Below, in pieces: positions 26,192 through 34,768 of a DNA stretch of 64,000 bases. The notes beneath the pieces were generated by a model. That model made no database searches and was not told where the DNA came from. It was given only the letters and a program-made list of their open reading frames with translations. Position numbers and translations under genes: made by a program. The DNA is from JBLZUR01 sp048565625 (GTDB taxonomy: Bacteria > Pseudomonadota > Alphaproteobacteria > Sphingomonadales > Sphingomonadaceae): the NCBI RefSeq assembly GCF_048565625.1, contig NZ_JBLZUR010000002.1, positions 2,852,001 through 2,916,000 on the forward strand, written 5' to 3'. Within the stretch, counting starts at the first letter, position 1. The number at the start of each line of letters is the position of its first letter.

Positions 26192-26775
26192 GCCGGCTTG
26201 GCGCGGCTCCCCGGCTTCACCGCCGGGATCGCGGCAAGCTCGGGCGGCAGTTCGTCGGGCGCATAGGTCGGCACCGCGATGGTGATCAGCGGGAAGAACG
26301 GCACGCCCAGATCCGCCGTTCCGTTCGACCGATCGACCAGCGCCGCCGCCGCGATCACCTCGCCACCCGCCGCCTCCACCGCCTTGATCGCCTCGCGCGA
26401 CGACAGCCCAGTGGTGACCACGTCCTCCATCAGCAGGACCTTCTGCCCTTCCTCAAGCCGGAAGCCGCGGCGCAGTTCGAACACGCCCTCTGGCCGCTCG
26501 ACGAACAAGGCCTCCACCCCCAGCGCGCGGCCCATCTCATGCCCGGCGATGATCCCGCCCATCGCCGGAGACACGACCACCTGGATTGCGCTGCGAATCT
26601 CGCGCGGCATGGACGCGACCAGCGAGGAGGCGAGGCGCGACGCCCGCATCGGATCGGCCAGCACCCGCGCGCATTGCAGGTAGCGCGGGCTGCGCAAGCC
26701 CGATGACAGGATGAAGTGCCCCTCCAGCAGCGCCTCGGCCGCGCGAAATTCGGAGAGCACCTCTTCGTCGGTCAT
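26188..26775 (-). CDS. pyrE: Orotate phosphoribosyltransferase
   Basis: Adds ribose phosphate from PRPP to orotate in UMP synthesis. The 195-residue product shows FILSSGLRSPRYLQCARVLA near the N-terminus, the GGIIAGHEMGRALG loop, and the PRPP-binding motif VLLMEDVVTTGLSSREAI. It is the first gene of the minus-strand pyrE-pdxJ-acpS-lepB run and is divergent from ctaC across about 200 bases, which must contain both promoters. Confidence 0.94.
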   Translation of the reverse strand: MTDEEVLSEFRAAEALLEGHFILSSGLRSPRYLQCARVLADPMRASRLASSLVASMPREIRSAIQVVVSPAMGGIIAGHEMGRALGVEALFVERPEGVFELRRGFRLEEGQKVLLMEDVVTTGLSSREAIKAVEAAGGEVIAAAALVDRSNGTADLGVPFFPLITIAVPTYAPDELPPELAAIPAVKPGSRAKPA

Positions 26776-26982
26776 CGCTTCGCCGCAATCCTGTCAGCCG
26801 GGGTCACATGGGTCGCCCGCGCTGATAGTGCTGTCGCGCCCCCGCCACAACCGTGGGGTTTTGCGAACGATTCTCATGGCCTGAACTTTGCTTGAGGGCT
26901 TGAAAAGCCGCGCCTATAAGCGCACCCGGCCGCGGCGGGGGGTCTCGCCCGCCTGCCCGGAAGAGGGGCTCCCAACGGGGGT

Positions 26983-28095
26983 ATGATGACGAGCTTGAAG
27001 ACTTTCCTGATCGCAGCGGCCCTGGCGGTCACGCCCGCCGCCGCGATGGCGCAGGACGCGGCGCCCGCCGCCACCCCTGCGGCAACCACCGCACCCGCTG
27101 ACGCCGCAGCTGCCGCTCCGGCCGCTGCCAAGGCACCGGACATTGCCCACGCCCTGCCGACGCCCGGCGTCGGTGAGCCCGTCCCCGGCGGCTTCACCCT
27201 GCAGGAGCAGGTGACCGACATCGGCCATGACGCGAAGTGGATGCACAACGTCGTCCTGATGCCGATCATCACCGTCATCACCATCTTCGTGCTGCTGCTG
27301 CTGGTTTGGACCATCGTCCGCTACAACCGCCGCAGCAACCCGGTGCCGTCGAAGACCTCGCACAACACCCTGATCGAGGTGATCTGGACGCTGGCGCCGG
27401 TGCTCATCCTGCTCGTCATCGCGGTCCCCTCGATCAAGCTGCTGGCCAAGCAGTACGCGCCGCCCAAGGCCGACCTGACCGTCAAGGTGATCGGCAACCA
27501 GTGGTACTGGACCTACCAGTACCCGGATAACGGGGATTTCGAGATCGTCTCCAACATGCTGAAGGAGAAGAACGAGATCACCGGTGCGGAGCGTGCGCGC
27601 ACCGACGCCGACGGCCCCCGCCTCCTCGCGGTGGACGAGCGTCTTGTCGTTCCGGCCGGCGCGGTGGTGAAGCTGATCGTCACCTCCGCCGACGTGATCC
27701 ACTCCTTCGCGGTTCCAGCCTTCTGGACCAAGATGGACGCGGTCCCCGGCAAGCTGAACGAGACCTGGTTCAAGGTCGATCGCCCCGGCGTCTATTTCGG
27801 CCAGTGCTCCGAACTCTGCGGCGCGCGCCACGCCTACATGCCGATCGCGGTCGAAGTCGTGTCCAAGGCGCAGTTCGCGCAGTGGGTCGCGTCGAAGGGC
27901 GGCACCATGCCCGGTGCCGCGCCGGCCAACCCGGACGCGACGGCCAACTCGCCGATCACCAACGCCACCGCGGGCGCCGCAACGGCTGGCAACGCGCCGT
28001 CCACCCCGGCCGTCCCTGCCCCGCCGACGGCCGCCGTTGGCGCTCCCGCCGCCACTTCTCAGGGCGCCACCGCCAACGAAGGCACGCAGCCATGA
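26983..28095 (+). CDS. ctaC: Cytochrome c oxidase subunit II
   Basis: Accepts electrons from cytochrome c through a CuA centre on the periplasmic side. The product is 370 residues (second ATG at 26986). It has a signal peptide, an Ala/Pro linker, two membrane helices (VVLMPIITVITIFVLLLLVW and TLAPVLILLVIAVPSIKLLA), the aromatic patch NQWYWTYQYPD and a cupredoxin domain. CuA ligands are visible in QCSELCGARHAYM (Cys275, Cys279, His283, Met286). The last 65 residues are an Ala/Pro/Thr/Asn tail. Its stop overlaps ctaD (ATGA). First gene of the oxidase cluster. Confidence 0.97.
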   Translation: MMTSLKTFLIAAALAVTPAAAMAQDAAPAATPAATTAPADAAAAAPAAAKAPDIAHALPTPGVGEPVPGGFTLQEQVTDIGHDAKWMHNVVLMPIITVITIFVLLLLVWTIVRYNRRSNPVPSKTSHNTLIEVIWTLAPVLILLVIAVPSIKLLAKQYAPPKADLTVKVIGNQWYWTYQYPDNGDFEIVSNMLKEKNEITGAERARTDADGPRLLAVDERLVVPAGAVVKLIVTSADVIHSFAVPAFWTKMDAVPGKLNETWFKVDRPGVYFGQCSELCGARHAYMPIAVEVVSKAQFAQWVASKGGTMPGAAPANPDATANSPITNATAGAATAGNAPSTPAVPAPPTAAVGAPAATSQGATANEGTQP

Positions 28096-29789
28096 CCGAT
28101 ACCGCCATCCACGCCAGCCATTTCGATGCGCATGGCACGCATGACCACCACCATCACGATGCCGATCACAAGCCGGGGTTCTTCGCCCGCTGGTTCATGT
28201 CCACCAACCACAAGGACATCGGCACCCTCTACCTGATCTTCGCGATCGTCGCCGGCATCATCGGCGGCGCCATCTCGGGCCTGATGCGCGCCGAGCTGGC
28301 GAACCCTGGCATCCAGTACCTGCCCACCTGGGCGGCGATGATGAACGGCGGGGACGTCACCTTCGACACCGCGCTGCACATGTGGAACACGCTGATCACC
28401 GCCCACGGCCTGATCATGGTGTTCTTCATGGTCATGCCGGCGATGATCGGCGGATTCGGCAACTGGTTCGTGCCGATCATGATCGGCGCGCCGGACATGG
28501 CCTTCCCGCGCATGAACAACATTTCGTTCTGGCTGCTGATCCCGGCGTTCATCCTGCTGCTCGGCTCGGCCTTCGTCTCGGGCGGCACCGGCCTCGGCGC
28601 CGGCACCGGCTGGACGGTCTACGCGCCGCTCTCCACCAGCGGCTCGGCCGGCCCCGCCGTCGACATGGGCATCCTGTCGCTGCACATCGCGGGCGCCTCG
28701 TCGATCCTGGGCGCGATCAACTTCATCACCACCATCCTCAACATGCGCGCGCCGGGCATGACCCTGCACAAGATGCCGCTGTTCGTCTGGTCGGTGCTGG
28801 TCACCGCCTTCCTGCTGCTGCTGGCCCTGCCGGTTCTCGCCGCGGCGATCACCATGCTGCTGACGGACCGCAACTTCGGCACGACCTTCTACGACGCGTC
28901 GGGCGGCGGCGATCCGGTGCTCTACCAGCACCTGTTCTGGTTCTTCGGCCATCCCGAAGTGTACATCATGATCCTGCCGGGCTTCGGCATCGTCAGCCAG
29001 GTGGTGTCGACCTTCAGCCGCAAGCCGGTCTTCGGCTATCTCGGCATGGCCTACGCCATGGTCGCGATCGGCGTGGTCGGGTTCATCGTGTGGGCGCACC
29101 ACATGTTCACCACCGGCCTCGACGTGAACACCAAGATGTACTTCACTGCCGCGACGATGGTCATCGCCGTCCCGACCGGCATCAAGATCTTCTCGTGGAT
29201 CGCGACGATGTGGGGCGGCTCGCTGTCCTTCAAGACGCCGATGCTCTGGGCGATCGGGTTCATCTTCATGTTCACGGTCGGCGGCGTGACGGGCGTCGTG
29301 CTCGCCAACGGCGGCATCGACAACTACATGCACGACACCTACTACGTCGTCGCGCACTTCCACTACGTGCTGTCGCTGGGCGCGGTGTTCGGCCTGTTCT
29401 GCGGCTTCTACTACTGGTTCCCGAAGATGTCGGGCCGGATGTACAACGAGCTGCTGGGCCAGCTGCACTTCTGGGTGTTCTTCGTCGGCGTGAACGTGCT
29501 GTTCTTCCCGATGCACTTCCTGGGCCTGGACGGCATGCCGCGTCGTATCCCGGACTATGCGGACGCCTATGCCGAGTACAACAAGCTCGCCAGCCATGGT
29601 TACGAGATCATGGTGGCCGGCATGGCGATCTTCTTCGTCAACGTGATCTGGTCGCTGTTCGCGGGCAAGCCGGCGGGCGACAATCCCTGGGGCGAAGGTG
29701 CGACGACACTGGAATGGACCCTGTCCAGCCCGCCGCCGTACCACCAGTTCGAAACCCTGCCGGTCATCGGCGACGATCCCCACCACTGA
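28092..29789 (+). CDS. ctaD: Cytochrome c oxidase subunit I (aa3-type)
   Basis: Catalytic subunit reducing O2 at the heme a3-CuB site and pumping protons. The 565-residue product starts with a His/Asp-rich leader and then WFMSTNHKDIGTLYLIF. A heme a His lies in LITAHGLIMVFF. The CuB site shows FGHPEVY (His-Tyr pair near 287-291) and WAHHMFTTG (near 336), and HFHYVLSLG (near 421) carries the heme a3/heme a histidines. The D- and K-channel regions look standard. Coupled to ctaC by a four-base overlap and followed by an intrinsic terminator at 29812. Confidence 0.98.
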   Translation: MTDTAIHASHFDAHGTHDHHHHDADHKPGFFARWFMSTNHKDIGTLYLIFAIVAGIIGGAISGLMRAELANPGIQYLPTWAAMMNGGDVTFDTALHMWNTLITAHGLIMVFFMVMPAMIGGFGNWFVPIMIGAPDMAFPRMNNISFWLLIPAFILLLGSAFVSGGTGLGAGTGWTVYAPLSTSGSAGPAVDMGILSLHIAGASSILGAINFITTILNMRAPGMTLHKMPLFVWSVLVTAFLLLLALPVLAAAITMLLTDRNFGTTFYDASGGGDPVLYQHLFWFFGHPEVYIMILPGFGIVSQVVSTFSRKPVFGYLGMAYAMVAIGVVGFIVWAHHMFTTGLDVNTKMYFTAATMVIAVPTGIKIFSWIATMWGGSLSFKTPMLWAIGFIFMFTVGGVTGVVLANGGIDNYMHDTYYVVAHFHYVLSLGAVFGLFCGFYYWFPKMSGRMYNELLGQLHFWVFFVGVNVLFFPMHFLGLDGMPRRIPDYADAYAEYNKLASHGYEIMVAGMAIFFVNVIWSLFAGKPAGDNPWGEGATTLEWTLSSPPPYHQFETLPVIGDDPHH

Positions 29790-29811
29790 TCGGGATCGGA
29801 TCGAAACGGAG

Positions 29812-29843
29812 AGGCCCCGGTGGAAACACCGGGGCCTTTTTGT
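29812..29843 (+). terminator. Intrinsic terminator after ctaD
   Basis: AGGCCCCGGTG (29812-29822) pairs perfectly with CACCGGGGCCT (29827-29837) across a GAAA tetraloop, followed directly by TTTTGTT. It lies 22 bases after the ctaD stop, so ctaC-ctaD can form its own transcript. Confidence 0.92.
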
Positions 29844-30382
29844 TGGTGGCCGAAGCGGGCGAGGGTGGGCCTATCCACCTTGGCGGCCACTCCCGACCGT
29901 TGATCCTACCTAACCCGTTCGCCCTGAGCCTGTGGAAGGGCCAGCCCCGACGGTCGCACCACCGCTTAGACAAGCTCAGCGCGAACGGATGTCGGGTGCG
30001 GGGTGGACCGCCCCTTACTCCCGTCCAGCAGAGCCCACCCGGCCGTGCGCCCTGAGCCGGTCGAAGGGCCAGCGCCAACGGGTTCAGCGCGAACGGGGGC
30101 TGGGCATGTGGGGCAAATCCCGCGCTGCTCCCGCCGGGTCGCGGACCCACACCAATCAACGCTGTCCTACACCCGGGCTGCGATGCTACGCCCGGCGCAT
30201 GGCCGCTCCTGCCCCCAGCTTGTGCTCGCCGCCGAATGCGACGCAACGGACGCGCTCCCTTCGTCCCGCCCACCCCTCAACTCACCGACGTTTCCGCGTG
30301 ACGTGTGCGTACCTTCGTTACCTTTCGACGGCCCAGCATCGCCGCTTTCCCGCCGCCCCCGTGTCGATTATAGGCCCGCTCC
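29844..30382. other. 540-base gap between ctaD and ctaB, repeat remnants only
   Basis: No frame here resembles a protein. The first half holds diverged copies of repeat family A (see 29915-30097). The second half (30100-30382) is unremarkable, with an AT-richer patch near 30340-30375 that may contain the ctaB promoter, consistent with the upstream terminator. Confidence 0.5.
29915..30097. repeat. Palindromic repeat family A, diverged tandem pair
   Basis: CCGTTCGCCCTGAGCCTGTG with GAAGGGCCAGC (from 29916) faces CAAGCTCAGCGCGAACGG (about 29971-29988). A second unit follows with GCGCCCTGAGCCGGTCGAAG (about 30045-30064) and GGGTTCAGCGCGAACGGG (about 30080-30097). The cores CCTGAGC and TCAGC-GCGAACGG match family A, but the spacing and several positions differ, so these look like an older or separate subfamily. 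Confidence 0.65.
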
Positions 30383-31303
30383 ATGGCTTCCCGTTCACTT
30401 GACGCCGGAGTCGGAGCGCAGGCGCTGCCGGCCGATTGGCGCGACTTTCTCGCCCTCACCAAGCCGCGCGTGCTCTCGCTGGTGGTCTATACCGGTCTCT
30501 GCGGCCTGCTCGCGGCCCCCGGCCACATTCACCCCGTCCTAGGCTTCGCGGCGATCCTCTGCATCGCGCTGGGTGCCGGTGCCGCCGCCGCGCTGAACCA
30601 GTGGTACGAGGCGGATCTCGATGCCAAGATGCGCCGCACCGCCGGTCGTCCCCTCCCCGCCGGCCGTATGGAGCGTCAGTCCGCGCTCCATTTCGGCGTG
30701 GGCCTTGGCGTCTTCTCCGTCCTGCTGATGGGTCTCGCCACCAACGTCCTCGCCGCCATTGTGCTGGCCGTCTCGATCCTGTTCTACGTCCTCGTCTACA
30801 CCGTCTGGCTGAAGCGGCGGACCCCGCAGAACATCGTCATCGGCGGCGCGGCGGGTGCCTTCCCGGCGGTGATCGGCTGGGCGGCGGTGACGGGTGAGAT
30901 CAACCTCCTGCCCGCCCTCCTCTTCGCGCTCGTCTTCCTGTGGACGCCGCCACATTCCTGGGCGCTCGGCCTCTACATCAAGTCCGATTACGCCGCCGCC
31001 GGCGTGCCGATGATGCCCGTCGTCGCGGGGCAGAAGGCGACCCGGCTGCAGGTCCTTCTCTACACCCTGCCGATGGTCGCCGCTGCCATCGCACCCTGGC
31101 CGCTCGGCCTGACCGGCGCGATCCACGGCGTGACGAGCGTGATCCTCAGCGCCGTCTTCCTCGCCCTCTCCGCCCGCGTCGCGTTCAGCACCCAGACCGA
31201 TCAGGCGCTGATGAAGCCGGAGCGGATCCTGTTCCGCTATTCCATCCTCTACCTCTTCCTCCTTTTCGGCGCGCTGGTCGCCGACCGGGTGATCCTGGCA
31301 TGA
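30383..31303 (+). CDS. ctaB: Heme o synthase (protoheme IX farnesyltransferase)
   Basis: Integral-membrane prenyltransferase that makes heme o, the precursor of heme a for subunit I. The 306-residue product has several helices and the polyprenyl-diphosphate motif NQWYEADLDAKMRRTAGRPL, plus LWTPPHSWALGLYIKSDYA near residue 190 as the second conserved loop. Its stop overlaps the start of the next small gene (ATGA). It probably starts a transcript of oxidase assembly factors separate from ctaC-ctaD. Confidence 0.96.
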   Translation: MASRSLDAGVGAQALPADWRDFLALTKPRVLSLVVYTGLCGLLAAPGHIHPVLGFAAILCIALGAGAAAALNQWYEADLDAKMRRTAGRPLPAGRMERQSALHFGVGLGVFSVLLMGLATNVLAAIVLAVSILFYVLVYTVWLKRRTPQNIVIGGAAGAFPAVIGWAAVTGEINLLPALLFALVFLWTPPHSWALGLYIKSDYAAAGVPMMPVVAGQKATRLQVLLYTLPMVAAAIAPWPLGLTGAIHGVTSVILSAVFLALSARVAFSTQTDQALMKPERILFRYSILYLFLLFGALVADRVILA

Positions 31304-31431
31304 CGCAGCTTCCCGACGACGATGCGGTGCGCCGCCGCCAGCGCTCCCGCGCGATCGTGATGGCGCTGGCGCTCGGTGCGCTCGTCGTGCTGATCTACGC
31401 GATCGGCATGGCGAAGATGGTGCGCGGGTGA
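31300..31431 (+). CDS. Small single-helix membrane protein in cox cluster (CoxF-like)
   Basis: A 43-residue product: a charged N-terminus (MTQLPDDDAVRRRQRSR), one hydrophobic helix (AIVMALALGALVVLIYAIGM) and a short basic tail. It starts inside the ctaB stop (ATGA) and its own stop overlaps the ctaG GTG start, so it is translationally coupled on both sides, which argues strongly that it is real. Short CoxF-type membrane proteins occupy this position in other alphaproteobacteria; the function is not established. Confidence 0.8.
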   Translation: MTQLPDDDAVRRRQRSRAIVMALALGALVVLIYAIGMAKMVRG

Positions 31432-31973
31432 ACCAGCTCGCTCGCCGGAATCAGCGGGTTGGCCTGCTGATGGTCCTGCTGGTCGCGGCCATGATCGGCC
31501 TCGGCTTCGCCAGCGTGCCCCTCTACCGCCTGTTCTGCCAGGCGACGGGCTTCAACGGCACGACGATGCGCAAGGCGGAGACGGACGTCCCCGGCGCGGT
31601 CGTCGGCAAGATCGTCTCCGTCCGCTTCGACGGCAACGTCTCGCCCAAGCTCCGCTGGCGTTTCGCGCCGGAGGCGGAGACGATGCGCGTCGCGATCGGC
31701 GCGCGGCAGATGGCGTTCTTCAACGCGACAAACCTGTCGGACAAGCCGGTGACGGGCACCGCGACCTTCAACGTCACCCCGACCCAGGCCGGCCCCTATT
31801 TCTCCAAGATCCAGTGCTTCTGCTTCACCGAGCAGCGGCTGGAGCCAGGCGCTACCCAGCGGATGCCGGTGGTCTTCTACGTCGATCCCAAGATCCTGGA
31901 GAACCCGGACACAAGGGACATCAGCGAGATCACCCTGTCCTACACCTTCTACGAGGCGGCCGAGCAAAAGTAG
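31428..31973 (+). CDS. ctaG: Cytochrome c oxidase assembly protein CtaG/Cox11
   Basis: Copper chaperone that delivers CuB to subunit I. The 181-residue product has one N-terminal helix (VGLLMVLLVAAMIGLGFASV) that anchors a periplasmic Ig-like domain. VPLYRLFCQATGFNGT carries the first conserved Cys, and FSKIQCFCFTEQRLEPG contains the copper-binding CxC pair. VVFYVDPKI and ITLSYTFYE close the fold. The start is a GTG overlapping the upstream small gene. Confidence 0.95.
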   Translation: MNQLARRNQRVGLLMVLLVAAMIGLGFASVPLYRLFCQATGFNGTTMRKAETDVPGAVVGKIVSVRFDGNVSPKLRWRFAPEAETMRVAIGARQMAFFNATNLSDKPVTGTATFNVTPTQAGPYFSKIQCFCFTEQRLEPGATQRMPVVFYVDPKILENPDTRDISEITLSYTFYEAAEQK

Positions 31974-32093
31974 GGGGTAGGCTGAGGTCCGGCGCGAGGG
32001 CGAGGCTCGCTCGATTTGCCGCGATCAAACCATTGCGACCTTCCGGACCACGTTCTAATGAGCGGGCGACAAATCCAGGGGACGAGACGCGAC

Positions 32094-32912
32094 ATGGCTG
32101 GTGCCAAGACCCACGATTATCACATTCTTCCGCCCAGCCCCTGGCCGCTGCTGAGCTCGTTGTCCGCGCTCCTGCTCGCCTCCGGCGGCATCATGTGGAT
32201 GCATTCGGCGGCATTCGGCGGCTATCTCTTCTTCGCCGGCCTGATCGCCACCGTCGCCTGCATGGGCTTCTGGTGGGGCGACGTGATCAAGGAGGCGCAT
32301 GCCGGCGACCATACGCCCGTCGTGCAGCTCCACCTGCGCTACGGCATGATCCTGTTCATCGCCTCGGAGGTGATGTTCTTCGTCGGCTGGTTCTGGGCCT
32401 TCTTCGACGCCTCGCTCTTCCCCAAGACGGTCGAGGCGGTGGGCGGTGTCTGGCCGCCGAAGGGGATCGAGGTCATCGACCCGTTCCACTTCCCGCTGCT
32501 CAACACCCTGATCCTGCTCTGCTCGGGCACGACCGTCACCTGGGCGCATCACGCCCTGCTGCACGGCGATCGCGACGGGCTGAAGAAGGGCCTGTGGTGC
32601 ACCATCCTCCTCGGCGTCCTGTTCTCCTGCATCCAGGCCTACGAGTATATCGAGGCGCCATTCGCCTTTAAGGGCAACATCTACGGTGCCACCTTCTTCA
32701 TGGCGACCGGCTTCCACGGCTTCCACGTCATCGTCGGCACCATCTTCCTCGCCGTCTGCCTGATCCGCGCCTATCGCGGCGACTTCACGCCGAAGCAGCA
32801 TTTCGGCTTCGAGGCGGCGGCCTGGTACTGGCACTTCGTCGACGTGGTCTGGCTGTTCCTGTTCGCCTCGATCTACATCTGGGGCAACGCCGGCGGCACC
32901 ATCCACGGCTGA
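32094..32912 (+). CDS. ctaE: Cytochrome c oxidase subunit III
   Basis: Seven-helix core subunit of the aa3 oxidase, 272 residues from the ATG at 32094 (MAGAKTHDYHILPPSPWPLL). The open frame runs upstream but lacks family features there. Conserved parts include RYGMILFIASEVMFFVGWFW, with the membrane Glu near the lipid/proton entry site, FHGFHVIVGTIFL, and WYWHFVDVVWLFLF near the end. A strong terminator follows at 32935. Confidence 0.97.
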   Translation: MAGAKTHDYHILPPSPWPLLSSLSALLLASGGIMWMHSAAFGGYLFFAGLIATVACMGFWWGDVIKEAHAGDHTPVVQLHLRYGMILFIASEVMFFVGWFWAFFDASLFPKTVEAVGGVWPPKGIEVIDPFHFPLLNTLILLCSGTTVTWAHHALLHGDRDGLKKGLWCTILLGVLFSCIQAYEYIEAPFAFKGNIYGATFFMATGFHGFHVIVGTIFLAVCLIRAYRGDFTPKQHFGFEAAAWYWHFVDVVWLFLFASIYIWGNAGGTIHG

Positions 32913-32934
32913 TCGGATCTCCGAAAGTTGAAAG

Positions 32935-32969
32935 AGGCGGCGCCGGGACATGCCGGCGCCGCCTTTTTC
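32935..32969 (+). terminator. Intrinsic terminator after ctaE
   Basis: AGGCGGCGCCGG (32935-32946) pairs with CCGGCGCCGCCT (32953-32964), with TTTTC continuing after the stem. It is 22 bases past the ctaE stop and 30 bases before the DUF983 start, so the downstream pair probably has its own promoter or is reached by read-through. Confidence 0.92.
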
Positions 32970-32998
32970 GTTCGGGTCACAAGACCTATATCGCGGCC

Positions 32999-33361
32999 AT
33001 GGCCGAACCGACTCCTCTCCAATGCGGCCTCGGCGGGCTCTGCCCACGCTGCGGTGCCAAGACCCTGTTCGGCGGTGTGGTCCGCTTCGCACAGCGCTGC
33101 ACCGCCTGCGGCCTGGACTTCGATGCGTTCAACGTCGGCGATGGTCCAGCCGCGTTCCTGACGCTGATCCTCGGCACGATCATCACCGCCGCCGCCGTCA
33201 TCCTCGAACTTGCGGTTAGCCCGCCCTTCTGGGTCCACATCGTCCTCTGGGTGCCGCTGACCATCGCTGCGGTGATGCTGTCGCTGCGCCTCGCCAAGGG
33301 CATGCTGATCTCCTCCGAGTACCGGAACCGTGCCCGCGAGGGACGATTGCGGGACGAATGA
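32999..33361 (+). CDS. DUF983 family membrane protein
   Basis: A 120-residue protein with an N-terminal zinc-ribbon-like part (LCPRCGAKTLF and QRCTACGLDFDAF, two CxxC pairs) and two membrane helices (AFLTLILGTIITAAAVILEL and HIVLWVPLTIAAVMLSLRLA). DUF983 genes are regularly found beside cox genes in alphaproteobacteria, suggesting a role in oxidase biogenesis that has not been defined. It overlaps the SURF1 start by four bases. Confidence 0.88.
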   Translation: MAEPTPLQCGLGGLCPRCGAKTLFGGVVRFAQRCTACGLDFDAFNVGDGPAAFLTLILGTIITAAAVILELAVSPPFWVHIVLWVPLTIAAVMLSLRLAKGMLISSEYRNRAREGRLRDE

Positions 33362-33939
33362 CGCGCCGCCTCCCTTTCTGGCCGACCTTGATCGTGGCGC
33401 TTGCGGTGGCCACGATGATCGGTCTCGGCACCTGGCAGCTACAAAGGGCCAAGTGGAAGGAGGGTCTCCTCGCCCGCTACGCCGTCGCCCGTACCTTGCC
33501 CGTCATGGCGTTCCCTGCCGTGCCGGTCGAGCCGGAAACCCTGCTGTTCCGACGCGCCACGGGCTACTGCCTCCAGGTGACCGGCTGGAGCGCCAAGGCG
33601 GGCCGCAACATGGCCGGTGAGAGCGGCTGGCGCCACATCGCCGCCTGCCGCACTGGCGGCGGTGAAGGGCCGGGCATGCAGGCGGACATGGGCTGGTCCA
33701 ACAATCCAGCCAACCCGGCGTTCAAGGGTGGCCCCGTCACCGGCATCATCACCGAGGATCGCCAGAAGAACCTGATCCTCGTCGCCGAGTCGCCGGCTGC
33801 CGGCCTTCAGCGCAGCTTGCCGCCCGACCCCAAGGACATCCCGAACGACCACCGCATGTACGCCGTGCAGTGGTTCAGCTTCGCCGCGATCGCGCTCGTC
33901 ATCTACGCCGTCGCGCTCAGGAAACGCCTCCGGGCTTAG
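33358..33939 (+). CDS. SURF1 family cytochrome oxidase assembly protein
   Basis: A 193-residue SURF1 relative that helps insert heme a into subunit I. It has the usual two-helix topology: FWPTLIVALAVATMIGLGTW, with the GTWQLQR(A)KWKE signature right after the first helix, and WFSFAAIALVIYAVALRKR at the C-terminus. It is shorter than typical SURF1, with a reduced periplasmic loop. It is coupled to DUF983 and convergent with rnhB (four-base overlap of stops). Confidence 0.88.
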   Translation: MTRRLPFWPTLIVALAVATMIGLGTWQLQRAKWKEGLLARYAVARTLPVMAFPAVPVEPETLLFRRATGYCLQVTGWSAKAGRNMAGESGWRHIAACRTGGGEGPGMQADMGWSNNPANPAFKGGPVTGIITEDRQKNLILVAESPAAGLQRSLPPDPKDIPNDHRMYAVQWFSFAAIALVIYAVALRKRLRA

Positions 33940-34538
33940 AACGCCAGCATCATTTGGGCGACCGGCGCGAAGGAGCGACGGTGGAGCGGCGTGGGACCGA
34001 GCCGCTGCAGCGCAGAGCGATGATCGGGCGTCGCATAGCCCTTGTTGCGGTGCCAGCCGTAGCCCGGATGCTGCAGGTCGTACTCGATCATCATCCGGTC
34101 CCGCGTCACCTTGGCGATGATCGACGCCGCCGCGATCGAGCGGCAAAGCGCGTCGCCATCGATCACCCATTGCGAGGTGTAGCGCCATTTCGGGCAATGG
34201 TTGCCGTCGACCAGCACCATCGCCGGCTCGACCCCCAGGGCGTCGACGGCGCGGGACATCGCCTGCATCGTCGCCTGGAAGATGTTGATCCGGTCGATCT
34301 CCTCGACCTCCGCAATGCCGACGCCCACCGCTGCACAGGCACGAAGCTTGGCGTAGAGAGCGACGCGCGCCTCGTGGTCGAGCTTCTTCGAGTCGTCGAG
34401 GCCGCGGGGGAAGCGCTTGCGGTCGAGGATCACCGCCGCCGCGACGACCGGACCCGCCAGTGGACCGCGCCCCGCCTCGTCCACGCCCGCCACAGGGCCG
34501 CCATGAAGACGTTCAATCTTGAAACAGGGGCGCGCCAT
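33936..34538 (-). CDS. rnhB: Ribonuclease HII
   Basis: Removes RNA from RNA-DNA hybrids and misincorporated ribonucleotides. From the ATG at 34538 (MARPCFKIERL) the product is 200 residues. Catalytic residues lie in GVDEAGRGPLAGP (Asp-Glu pair), VLVDGNHCPK and SIIAKVTRDRMM. The open frame extends 54 codons further, but that extension overlaps the manganese riboswitch leader on the other strand and is not RNase-like. Confidence 0.94.
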   Translation of the reverse strand: MARPCFKIERLHGGPVAGVDEAGRGPLAGPVVAAAVILDRKRFPRGLDDSKKLDHEARVALYAKLRACAAVGVGIAEVEEIDRINIFQATMQAMSRAVDALGVEPAMVLVDGNHCPKWRYTSQWVIDGDALCRSIAAASIIAKVTRDRMMIEYDLQHPGYGWHRNKGYATPDHRSALQRLGPTPLHRRSFAPVAQMMLAF

Positions 34539-34574
34539 TGGCCGCTTGTTATCGCCGCCGCCGGGCGATAGGCA

Positions 34575-34692
34575 ACCACCGTCATCTGGGGAGTAGCCAG
34601 CCGGTCGCGCTGACCGGGCCTCTGCGTCAACATACTCGGTCGAGAGGCCGTGGCGCAGAGGGAGCGGGGAACCGTTCGGGCGAGACCAATGG
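34575..34692 (+). promoter_or_regulatory. yybP-ykoY manganese riboswitch
   Basis: The RNA contains the two hallmark loops of this class in order: TGGGGAGTAGCC at 34587-34598 and GTCAACATACTCGG at 34626-34639. Between them is a GCCGGTCGCGCTGACCGGGC hairpin, after them the CCTCTGCG/CGCAGAGG helix, and at the 3' side GGGCGAGACC (34678-34687) before partial pairing that closes the multistem. It precedes a GDT1/TMEM165 gene by about 80 bases, matching the known Mn2+-sensing role of this riboswitch ahead of Mn exporters. Confidence 0.9.
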
Positions 34693-34768
34693 CGTCGCAT
34701 CTCCGCTTTGCCGGGCGGGATTTGCGTCGTCGTTGGATTCGCGTTCCGTCCGGCCGGAGACTGTCCCC

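Noticed and set aside
28059..29786. Open frame of about 575 codons opposite ctaD
   Set aside because: Composition is His/Glu/Asp/Arg-biased and it mirrors ctaD exactly; ctaD is certain.
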